This document shows positions 1 to 5,377 of a stretch of 13,550 bases of DNA, piece by piece. Below the pieces are notes generated by a model. It did not search any database. It was not told the origin of the DNA and worked only from the letters and a program-made list of their open reading frames with translations. The stretch covers positions 1-13,550 of the forward strand of contig MHMD01000032.1 of the NCBI GenBank assembly GCA_001819295.1. The letters run 5' to 3'. Origin of the DNA: Candidatus Nealsonbacteria bacterium RIFCSPHIGHO2_02_FULL_43_13 (GTDB lineage: Bacteria > Patescibacteriota > Minisyncoccia > Minisyncoccales > MHMH01). The position numbers and the translations under genes are program-made. Numbering within the stretch: position 1 is the stretch's first letter; the number at the start of each line of letters is the position of its first letter.

Positions 1-216
1 GTATTTTTCGTGCCTAAAGGTCGGGCCCTTAACGTCAAAACAAGCGGCGACAAAATCTGGTTGAAATTCCTTAATGGCTTTTAAAAAAACCAATAAAAAA
101 CCATAAACCGCCCCCACCACCTCGCCACCCTTGGTGGTTAAGGGCGGCAAAGCGTGAAAAGCGCGGTGAATCACCGAATTGCTGTCAATAATTATTAATC
201 GTGATTTTTCTTTCAT
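1..216 (-). CDS. polA: DNA polymerase I, N-terminal 5'-3' exonuclease part (runs off the window)
   Basis: Only the first 72 codons are inside the window. They match the start of the 5'-3' exonuclease (FEN-like) domain of DNA polymerase I, which removes RNA primers and flaps in replication and repair. Visible marks are the metal-binding Asp11 in the stretch DSNSVIHRAFHALPPLT, the GAVYGF segment (residues 35-40) and FDVKGPTFR (60-68), all in the order and spacing of the family. The ATG at 214-216 is the only sensible start and sits inside the 3' end of tsaE (32-nt overlap), so the two genes are probably co-transcribed and coupled. No Shine-Dalgarno is obvious. Because the rest is missing, a stand-alone 5'-3' exonuclease without a polymerase domain cannot be excluded. 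Confidence 0.88.
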   Translation of the reverse strand, partial: MKEKSRLIIIDSNSVIHRAFHALPPLTTKGGEVVGAVYGFLLVFLKAIKEFQPDFVAACFDVKGPTFRHEKY

Positions 217-616
217 TTTTGCTTATAAACTTAAAATCAATCCAGATAGTGCTTTTGGGCATGATTTTACGGACTCTGTCCGCCCATTCCATAACTATAA
301 CGTTTTGGGGGACAGAAACAATCTCCTTAAAACCCAGAGATAATAATTCTTGCGGCTTTTGGATGCGATAGCAATCGATATGATAAAAATGGCCCGTTCT
401 TCTAACGATAATGAATGTGGGACTCAAAATTCTACTCCCTATACCGAGCCCCTTGGCAAAACCTTGTAAAAAAGTGGTTTTTCCCCCACCCAAACCTCCC
501 CTCAACCCGAGTACTATCGCTTTGCCTCTGAAACGGTTCCTTAAAAGCGTTTTAGCTAGAGACTGGCCCAGTTTCTTGGTTTGCCCGGGGCTTTTCGTCA
601 AATACTTTTTTAGCAT
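185..616 (-). CDS. tsaE: tRNA threonylcarbamoyladenosine biosynthesis ATPase TsaE
   Basis: TsaE is the small cytoplasmic ATPase that, with TsaB/TsaD and TsaC, makes the t6A37 modification of ANN-decoding tRNAs. The 143-aa length is normal. Visible motifs are a P-loop GGLGGGKT (residues 40-47, K46/T47), SPTF (65-68), HIDCYR (79-84, with D81) and the conserved EW pair at 110-111. The P-loop differs from the usual GDLGAGKT: the Asp is Gly and the Ala is Gly. The C-terminal tail is lysine-rich. An AAAGAG about nine bases before the ATG is a weak ribosome site. It precedes and overlaps polA on the same strand and diverges from the DHH-like gene. The other t6A genes are not in the window. Confidence 0.9.
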   Translation of the reverse strand: MLKKYLTKSPGQTKKLGQSLAKTLLRNRFRGKAIVLGLRGGLGGGKTTFLQGFAKGLGIGSRILSPTFIIVRRTGHFYHIDCYRIQKPQELLSLGFKEIVSVPQNVIVMEWADRVRKIMPKSTIWIDFKFISKNERKITINNY

Positions 617-621
617 ACAAA

Positions 622-650
622 TTGACTCTTTTTCGAATTTAAGTTAATTT
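622..650 (+). promoter_or_regulatory. Possible promoter for the DHH-like/pilB operon
   Basis: TTGACT (622-627) is followed 17 nt later by TAATTT (645-650), a good -35 but a poor -10. The predicted start would be near 657, giving a ~10-nt leader before the ATG at 667, with no Shine-Dalgarno. It lies in the 50-nt AT-rich divergent gap with tsaE. The weak -10 makes this tentative. Confidence 0.35.
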
Positions 651-666
651 TAATTAAGCAAACTAC

Positions 667-1770
667 ATGGAGGACTTCAGTCAAGCTAAAAATCTTATAG
701 AGGGGGCGCAGAGTATCTTAATTCTACCACCCCAAAAGATTGACGGCGATACCCTAGCCAGTTCCTTGGCGCTTTTTTCCACTTTAAAAAAATTGGGGAA
801 AAATGTAAACGCGCTAATCAACGAGGTACCCGAAAAGTTTAAGTTCCTGAATGGTTATCAGCCCGAAACCTCCGGAGACTTTGTGATTTCCGTTAATACT
901 GCCGACAAAGAAATATCGAAAATGCACTATGAAAGAAACAACGGCGATCTTAGAATTTATCTTACCTTAAACAAGGGCGAATTAAGGGCCAGGGACGTTT
1001 CTTTTCCTGCCATCACCCAGCCCGTAAATCTTTTAGTGACAATCGGCATAAAATCTTTAACCGAAGTGGAAAAATTTTTTGAGCAAAACTCCCGCTTTTT
1101 ATCTGATGCCCTCATTTTAAACATCGACAATCATTCCGCTAATGAAAACTTCGGGGAAGTAAATTTAGTAAATGCCGCTTCTTCCTCAGCTGAAATTCTC
1201 ACCAACCTGATTAGATTTATGGAGTCGGAAGACGAAGCTTTTTTAGATGAAAATATTGCCACGAATCTTTTAGCGGGCGTTATTTACGCTAGCCAGAATT
1301 TCCGCAACTCAACAACCCAACCGAAGACCTTTGAAACTTCTGCCTTTTTAATCGAGAGGGGCGGCAACCACCAAAAAATCATCCAGCATCTCTATAAACA
1401 AAAAAATGTTTCCCAAGTTAATCTTTTAGGAAGAATTTTGGAAAGACTGAGCTTTAACGAACCGAAAGAACTGTATTCCGCCTCTTTAACCGAAAAGGAT
1501 TTTCAGGAATGCCAGGCCTCTTCTCGGGACCTGGGCTTCGTTGTTGAAGAATTAAAGTCCAGCTTCAGATACCTGCCTAATCTTTTAGTTCTTTGGGAAA
1601 GCCGCGCCTCGCCGGTGGTGATTAAGGGCATTTTTTATTCCACTAAAGAGGGTCTTGCTGAAAAAATCTTGCAAAACTATGAGGGTGTCTCCAAAGGGGA
1701 AGGAGTCCTCTTCTTAATCAGGGGATCAGATTTGGATTCGGCTAAAGAAAACTTATTAAAAATCGTTTAA
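667..1770 (+). CDS. DHH-family (RecJ/NrnA-like) protein with degenerate active site
   Basis: The fold resembles DHH phosphoesterases such as NrnA/RecJ, which cleave short oligonucleotides or 3'-phosphoadenosine phosphate. Recognisable pieces are the motif I remnant IDGDTLASS (residues 25-33), the motif III remnant NIDNHSANENFG (152-163), the ASSSAEIL helix (171-178) and LLAGVIYASQNF (201-212). The metal ligands look eroded. The His of the usual HxxPDGD is replaced (PPQKIDGD), motif II reads LVTIGIKS (123-130) without the Asp, DHH has become DNH (154-156), and the Asp normally in the GIxxDTxxF segment is absent. The C-terminal GGGH motif of DHHA1 is also missing. This suggests a pseudoenzyme or a binding/regulatory role, which is inference. 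Its stop overlaps the ATG of the PilB-like gene (TAATG), implying a shared operon. Confidence 0.7.
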   Translation: MEDFSQAKNLIEGAQSILILPPQKIDGDTLASSLALFSTLKKLGKNVNALINEVPEKFKFLNGYQPETSGDFVISVNTADKEISKMHYERNNGDLRIYLTLNKGELRARDVSFPAITQPVNLLVTIGIKSLTEVEKFFEQNSRFLSDALILNIDNHSANENFGEVNLVNAASSSAEILTNLIRFMESEDEAFLDENIATNLLAGVIYASQNFRNSTTQPKTFETSAFLIERGGNHQKIIQHLYKQKNVSQVNLLGRILERLSFNEPKELYSASLTEKDFQECQASSRDLGFVVEELKSSFRYLPNLLVLWESRASPVVIKGIFYSTKEGLAEKILQNYEGVSKGEGVLFLIRGSDLDSAKENLLKIV

Positions 1771-3041
1771 TGACATTTATGGAAACCATCGGCGGAGACT
1801 TTAAAGCTTCTTTTCGGGAAATAAAAAACATTTCTGAGCTTGAAAAGAGCATTGAAAAAACCGCGAACACAAAAATTACCGACTTGCTTGAGGTTATTTT
1901 CGGAGGAGCGGTCGAGCTGGACGCTTCCGACATCCATATCGAGCCCGAAGAGAAGGAATCAAAAGTCAGGATAAGAATCGACGGCGTTTTACAGGATGTC
2001 GCTAAAATTTCTAAAGAAACCTCCCAAAGCGCGCTTTCGCGCATTAAATTGCTCGCTAAGATCAAAATGAATGTTTCGGACAGGCCCCAAGACGGCCGAT
2101 TTTCTTTGGCCTTTTTTTCTCAACAAAAAAAGGAGGTCCCCATTGAAATCAGAGTGTCTACTTTGCCGGCCGAAAACGGTGAATCGCTTGTTTTGAGAAT
2201 TCTAAATCCTAAAAACCTGATGACGCTGGAAGGCTTAGGATTGCGAAAAAATTTATTAAATCTTTTCCGAAAAGAGATTAAAAAACCAAACGGCATGATT
2301 ATCGTCACGGGTCCTACGGGGAGCGGCAAAACTACTACTCTTTACGCTTTTTTAAAAGAAGTCCAGAAACCGGAAATCAAAATTATCACTATTGAAGACC
2401 CGATTGAATATCACCTAGTAGGCATTTCGCAAACCCAAATAAAGGGTAAAGAGTATGATTTCGCTTCCGGACTTAAGTCTGTCATGAGGCAAGACCCGGA
2501 CGTTATTTTGGTGGGTGAAATTAGGGACTTAGAAACCGTCAACACGGCGCTGCAAGCCTCTTTGACCGGACATTTGGTTTTCACAACCTTGCACACCAAC
2601 GACGCTGCCGGCACGATTGCGAGGCTCATCAGCTTAGGGGCTAATCCTTCGAATATCGGGCCGGCTGTTAATTTAACCGTTGCTCAAAGATTAGTTCGAA
2701 AAATTTGTCAGAAATGCGGCGCCTTAAAAACTCCCTTGCCCGAAGAGATGCGGAAAATAAGAGGGGTATTGAAAAAATTACCTCAAAACATAAAAATCCC
2801 TAAGATCAAGGGATGCGCATATTGTAATAATACCGGTTATAAGGGTCGGGTGGGGATTTTCGAAGCCTTTTTAATAGACGATGAAATAGAAAAATTCATT
2901 GCCACTTCTCCATCCATCGCCGCTTTAAGGAAAAAAGCGGTTGAAAGCGGCATGGTCGCGATGCGGGAAGACGGATTTATGAAGATTCTGGAAGGGACAA
3001 CAACGCTCGAAGAGGTTGAAAGAGTGGCTGGGGAGGAGTGA
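1770..3041 (+). CDS. pilB: Type IV pilus / type II secretion assembly ATPase, PilB/GspE-like, short form
   Basis: A hexameric cytoplasmic ATPase that powers pilin polymerisation at the inner membrane. Motifs in order: N2-domain ASDIHIEP (52-59) and RIRIDG (67-72); Walker A GPTGSGKTT (181-189); Asp box TIEDPIEY (207-214); Walker B PDVILVGEIRD (243-253); His box TLHTND (273-278); and a four-cysteine zinc site C313, C316, C349, C352. The cysteines mark an assembly-type (PilB/GspE) rather than a retraction (PilT) ATPase. At 423 aa it lacks the N-terminal MshEN/N1 region of the usual ~560-aa PilB, so coupling to c-di-GMP or PilM-type partners may be lost. The ATG overlaps the upstream stop by one base; Met4 (1779) is an alternative start. 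No pilin or PilC gene is in the window. PilB versus GspE cannot be settled. Confidence 0.88.
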   Translation: MTFMETIGGDFKASFREIKNISELEKSIEKTANTKITDLLEVIFGGAVELDASDIHIEPEEKESKVRIRIDGVLQDVAKISKETSQSALSRIKLLAKIKMNVSDRPQDGRFSLAFFSQQKKEVPIEIRVSTLPAENGESLVLRILNPKNLMTLEGLGLRKNLLNLFRKEIKKPNGMIIVTGPTGSGKTTTLYAFLKEVQKPEIKIITIEDPIEYHLVGISQTQIKGKEYDFASGLKSVMRQDPDVILVGEIRDLETVNTALQASLTGHLVFTTLHTNDAAGTIARLISLGANPSNIGPAVNLTVAQRLVRKICQKCGALKTPLPEEMRKIRGVLKKLPQNIKIPKIKGCAYCNNTGYKGRVGIFEAFLIDDEIEKFIATSPSIAALRKKAVESGMVAMREDGFMKILEGTTTLEEVERVAGEE

Positions 3042-3043
3042 TT

Positions 3044-3191
3044 TTAAAAAAATAGCCCCAGATCTGGGGGCGCTCTAGCTTGGGAACCAAAGTTTAGAAT
3101 TTCTCCGAGGAACAGCTTCGCTCGCGCCAAGCTGTCCGGACTAAGAGACATTCCTGCCCCCAGATCTGGAACTATTTCATTTACATACGAC
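3044..3191 (-). ncRNA. Predicted structured small RNA with its own promoter and terminator
   Basis: A ~150-nt minus-strand transcription unit between the pilB stop and the lamin-tail gene. The ends form a 22-nt inverted repeat (3050-3071 with 3156-3177) with two mismatched positions. Read on the minus strand these two become G·U pairs, while on the plus strand they are C/A mismatches, so the fold favours minus-strand RNA. Inside is a second hairpin, ACAGCTT/AAGCTGT (plus-strand 3112-3118 and 3128-3134), flanked by partial pairing (TCCG/CGGA, TTAG/CTAA), and a small TTGG/CCAA hairpin on one side of a bubble. The 3' end is a GC-rich palindrome followed by CUA and seven U's (3052-3046). The rod-with-bubble shape and size recall 6S RNA, but I see no diagnostic sequence and do not assign a family. 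The minus strand has no plausible ORF here. Confidence 0.62.
3046..3071 (-). terminator. Rho-independent terminator of the small RNA
   Basis: On the minus strand the GC-rich palindrome centred on AGATCT (CCCCAGATCTGGGG, 3056-3069) is followed within three bases by seven T's. The same arm can alternatively pair with the 5' end of the RNA. The plus strand has the hairpin but no U-run after it, so it is not a good terminator for pilB. Confidence 0.6.
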
Positions 3192-3196
3192 CCTCC

Positions 3197-3225
3197 ATTA
3201 TAGCAGACTATCCAAGACTTGTCAA
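3197..3225 (-). promoter_or_regulatory. Perfect consensus sigma-70 promoter reading leftward
   Basis: On the minus strand TTGACA (3225-3220), a 17-nt spacer (3219-3203) and TATAAT (3202-3197) match the housekeeping sigma consensus at 12 of 12 positions with ideal spacing. The predicted start is at about 3191 (G). It points away from the lamin-tail gene into the structured RNA, and is the strongest-looking promoter in the window. Confidence 0.8.
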
Positions 3226-3273
3226 GTTCTGTTTTTAATTTTACCCGCGGTTATCGTCAACGAAGTCGCTTGG

Positions 3274-3906
3274 ATGGGCACCTTGACGTCCGCCAACGAC
3301 GAGTGGATTGAGCTGCGCAACAATACCGCCTTAACGATCAATCTTGAGGGTTGGACTTTAAAAGCGGCCGACGGCACTCCCGAAATCAAATTAGCGGGAT
3401 CGTTTCTCGCTAATGGGTTTTATTTACTGGAAAGAACCGATGATAGCTCTGTCGCAAAGATTAATGCTGACCAAATTTATACCGGCGCTCTAAATAATAA
3501 GGGGGAGAAACTGGAACTTTACGATAACTCCGGTAGTTTAATAGATTTTGTTGATGGCGCTTCTGGTTGGCCGGCTGGTGACAACGAAACTAAGCAAACG
3601 ATGTCTCGGTTCAATCTCAATCAATGGAAATCAAGTAAAACTCCCGGCGGCACGCCCAAAGCCCCGAACACGTTCGTGGAAGATACGGCTGAGGTGAAGG
3701 AGGCTTCGCCTCCACCGATTGAGGCGAAGCCTCGAATATCCGAACCTCAAGCAACAGAGGTCCGGCCCCAATTAAATGATGAGCTGGCGGCTATAGGAGA
3801 ACCCTTCCGACAAGCTCAGGGCAAGCCGGCTCTTATTTTCGTCGCTCTTGCCATGGCTATTTTTTCCGGAATAATAATTTTAACATTGAAAAAGGGGTTA
3901 AAATAG
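3274..3906 (+). CDS. Lamin-tail-domain surface protein with C-terminal membrane anchor; 5' end uncertain
   Basis: Residues 1-130 form a lamin tail (LTD) domain: NDEWIELRN (8-16), LEGWTLKAADG (24-34), GFYLLER (48-54), SGSLIDFVDG (86-95) and W99 are typical. A proline-rich linker (about 136-182) leads to a hydrophobic helix (186-204) and KKGLK, so the domain should lie outside the cell on a C-terminal anchor. In other LTD proteins the domain begins a few residues earlier (VIVNEVAWMG). Here those codons continue in frame upstream of the ATG (LPAVIVNEVAW, 3241-3273) behind a hydrophobic VLFLI stretch. However, no ATG, GTG or TTG occurs in that frame back to the stop at 3142. The start is therefore either this internal ATG, a rare CTG/ATT codon (3229/3238), or lost. 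Function is unknown; LTD proteins are often cell-surface components. Confidence 0.6.
   Translation: MGTLTSANDEWIELRNNTALTINLEGWTLKAADGTPEIKLAGSFLANGFYLLERTDDSSVAKINADQIYTGALNNKGEKLELYDNSGSLIDFVDGASGWPAGDNETKQTMSRFNLNQWKSSKTPGGTPKAPNTFVEDTAEVKEASPPPIEAKPRISEPQATEVRPQLNDELAAIGEPFRQAQGKPALIFVALAMAIFSGIIILTLKKGLK
3700..3733. repeat. Perfect 13-bp inverted repeat inside the LTD linker
   Basis: GAGGCTTCGCCTC (3700-3712) and GAGGCGAAGCCTC (3721-3733) are exact reverse complements around an 8-nt loop. They encode part of the low-complexity linker and have no T-run, so they are not a terminator. They look like a REP-type palindrome tolerated in a flexible protein segment. Confidence 0.75.
3801..3822. 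repeat. REP-like palindromic repeat in the LTD linker
   Basis: The sequence CCCTTCCGACAAGCTCAGGG (3802-3821) is an imperfect palindrome very like the dispersed CCCTTCGACAAGCTCAGGG-type repeats that I recall from many bacterial genomes. In this frame it encodes PFRQAQGKP just before the membrane helix. The identification as a dispersed repeat rests on memory and only one copy is in the window. Confidence 0.5.
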
Positions 3907-3923
3907 GTTACGATGAAAAAGAC

Positions 3924-4637
3924 ATGTCGGGACATTCCCACTGGAAAACAATTAAATTTAAAAAGGGAGCAGCTGACGCCAAAAAGGGCCAGGTTTTTTC
4001 TAAAATATCCCGAGAAATAGCGATGGCGGCCAGAGAGGGCGGCGGCGACACTACTTTTAACAATAAATTAAGAATGGTTGTTGAAAAGGCGCGAGCCTTT
4101 AATATGCCTGCCGACAATATCGAAAGAGCCATTAAGAAAGGAACCGGCGAGCTAGAGGGAGGTGCTTTAGAGTCCGTGCTTTTTGAAGGTTACGGACCGG
4201 GCGGAGTGGCTATTATGGTTGAGGGGATAACCGATAATAAGAACAGGACGTTTAACGAAATTCGGCAAATTTTAAACCAAAATGGGGGCAAAATCGTCAG
4301 CGAGGGAGGGGTGCAGTGGATGTTTGATAGAAAAGGAGAGATTACCGTAAGTAGCGAAAATAAAGAAGAGGCGGAATTGGCCGCTATTGAAGCTGGCGCT
4401 GATGATGTTGCTCTTTCTCGGGATTTACTGGACGTATATACTAAGCCCGAAGAAATTGAAAAAGTAAAAAAGGGGCTGGAAGAAAAGGGACTGAAGATCG
4501 AAAGCGCTGCCATTGTTTGGGCGGCAAAAGAAAATGTAACTATCGGCGAAGCGGATAAAAAAGCCTGTGAAAGACTTTTTGAGGCTCTTGATGAAAGCGA
4601 AGACGTCCAAGAAATATATTCTAATTTTAAAGAATAA
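3924..4637 (+). CDS. yebC: YebC/PmpR family translation/transcription regulator
   Basis: A 237-aa cytoplasmic protein of the YebC/PmpR/TACO1 family, close to the usual ~245 aa. The N-terminal signature MSGHSHWKTIKFKKGAADAKKG (given here as residues 1-22), FSKISREI (25-32), EGYGPGGVAI (88-97) and TDNKNRT (103-109) are the family hallmarks. Members have been described as DNA-binding regulators and, more recently, as ribosome-associated factors that help translation of difficult stretches such as polyproline; mitochondrial TACO1 is the homologue. The start fits the conserved N-terminus; an upstream ATG at 3913 is out of frame. It follows the LTD gene by 17 nt and precedes ruvC by 5 nt, the common yebC-ruvC arrangement. 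A GAAAAAG just upstream may act as a weak ribosome site. Confidence 0.95.
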   Translation: MSGHSHWKTIKFKKGAADAKKGQVFSKISREIAMAAREGGGDTTFNNKLRMVVEKARAFNMPADNIERAIKKGTGELEGGALESVLFEGYGPGGVAIMVEGITDNKNRTFNEIRQILNQNGGKIVSEGGVQWMFDRKGEITVSSENKEEAELAAIEAGADDVALSRDLLDVYTKPEEIEKVKKGLEEKGLKIESAAIVWAAKENVTIGEADKKACERLFEALDESEDVQEIYSNFKE

Positions 4638-4642
4638 TTTTT

Positions 4643-5134
4643 ATGATAATTTTAGGTATCGATCCGGGCACGGCGACCACAGGATATGGTGTTATTCTGG
4701 CTAAAAGCTTAGATAGCAGAACAAGGGATAATTTTAAATGTTTAGGTTACGGCTCAATTAAAACCAGTCCCGAGATGGCGATGCCTCAACGGCTCAAAAA
4801 ACTTAACAATGAGCTTGCTAAAATTCTAAAAACTCACCAGCCGGGGATCATGGTCGTAGAGAGTCTTTATTTTTTTAAAAACTTGAAAACGGCTATGCCG
4901 GTAAGCCAGGCTAAGGGGGTAATTTTACTAACCGCTGCTAAAAAAAACATCCCTGTTCATGAGTTTACTCCCCCTCAAGTTAAAATGCTGATAGCCGGTT
5001 CGGGTAAAGCTGAAAAAACCCAGGTGCAAAAAAAGATCCAAGCTATGTTCGGCTTAAAAAACCTTAATAAATCCGATGACGCGGCCGATGCTCTGGCCAT
5101 TGCCCTAACTTATGTTTTCGCCAGAAACGCTTGA
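4643..5134 (+). CDS. ruvC: Holliday junction resolvase RuvC
   Basis: A dimeric RNase H-fold endonuclease that resolves Holliday junctions together with RuvAB. The four acidic metal ligands are in place: D7 in GIDPGTATTGYG, E73 in VVESLYFF, and D146 and D149 in SDDAADALA. The basic loop GSGKAEKTQVQKK (119-131) is also typical. The length of 163 aa is normal. The gene starts 5 nt after yebC and is probably co-transcribed with it. ruvA and ruvB are not in the window. The TGA stop overlaps the -35 box (TTGACA) of the next transcription unit. Confidence 0.96.
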   Translation: MIILGIDPGTATTGYGVILAKSLDSRTRDNFKCLGYGSIKTSPEMAMPQRLKKLNNELAKILKTHQPGIMVVESLYFFKNLKTAMPVSQAKGVILLTAAKKNIPVHEFTPPQVKMLIAGSGKAEKTQVQKKIQAMFGLKNLNKSDDAADALAIALTYVFARNA

Positions 5135-5158
5135 CAAAACTCTTTCAAACAATATAAT
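5131..5158 (+). promoter_or_regulatory. Consensus sigma-70 promoter for the acidic small-protein gene
   Basis: TTGACA (5131-5136), a 16-nt spacer and TATAAT (5153-5158) match both consensus hexamers exactly. Transcription should begin near 5165, giving a ~48-nt leader. The leader contains a small inverted repeat AATCGA/TCGATT (5170-5175, 5181-5186). The -35 overlaps the end of ruvC. Confidence 0.78.
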
Positions 5159-5212
5159 ACCCTATATAGAATCGAAAAGGTCGATTAATTGTTGAAAAAA
5201 TAAAAATCAAAC

Positions 5213-5338
5213 ATGGTTTACGAAAAAGATTTGGCTCCTTTCGTTGATGAAGATGAAGGCGAGGGGGAAGCGGCGGCGGAGGAGGAAACAACTGAAGAAA
5301 AAACAGACGACGAAGAAGGAGACGATTTTGTAGAGTAA
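5213..5338 (+). CDS. 41-residue highly acidic microprotein, function unknown
   Basis: The ORF starts MVYEKDLAPFVDEDEG and ends DDFVE. Twenty of 41 residues are Asp or Glu against two Lys, a predicted net charge near -18, and it is probably disordered apart from the short hydrophobic LAPFV segment (7-11). It has no signal peptide, membrane helix or Cys. The case for a real gene is its setting: a perfect consensus promoter upstream, a strong intrinsic terminator 5 nt after the TAA, and no other gene in the unit, which implies a dedicated abundant transcript of about 200 nt. No Shine-Dalgarno precedes the ATG. I do not recognise a family. A nucleic-acid-mimic or chaperone-like role would be speculation, and the RNA itself could be the functional product. 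Confidence 0.65.
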   Translation: MVYEKDLAPFVDEDEGEGEAAAEEETTEEKTDDEEGDDFVE

Positions 5339-5342
5339 TATG

Positions 5343-5370
5343 CAAAAATCCCCCGCTCGGGGGATTTTTG
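5343..5370. terminator. Bidirectional intrinsic terminator
   Basis: A perfect stem CAAAAATCCCCC (5343-5354) / GGGGGATTTTTG (5359-5370) with a GCTC loop, A-rich on one flank and T-rich on the other. It can stop the acidic-protein unit on the plus strand and tyrS on the minus strand, whose stop codon lies 8 nt away. Confidence 0.88.
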
Positions 5371-5377
5371 TTTGAAA

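Noticed and set aside
3050-3177. The 22-nt inverted repeat as terminal repeats of an insertion sequence or MITE
   Set aside because: No target-site duplication or transposase is evident, and the promoter, fold and U-tract fit an RNA gene better. A copy-number search would settle it.
3042-3190. tRNA, tmRNA or SRP RNA in the 3042-3190 element
   Set aside because: No cloverleaf with a T-loop GTTCRA and anticodon stem, no tmRNA-like ends, and no SRP GGAA-tetraloop/asymmetric-loop signature could be found.
3700-3733. 13-bp inverted repeat as a transcription terminator
   Set aside because: It lies inside an open coding frame and has no T-run on either side.
3913-3926. Earlier ATG (3913) as the yebC start
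   Set aside because: It is out of frame with yebC, and the conserved MSGHSHWK start is at 3924.
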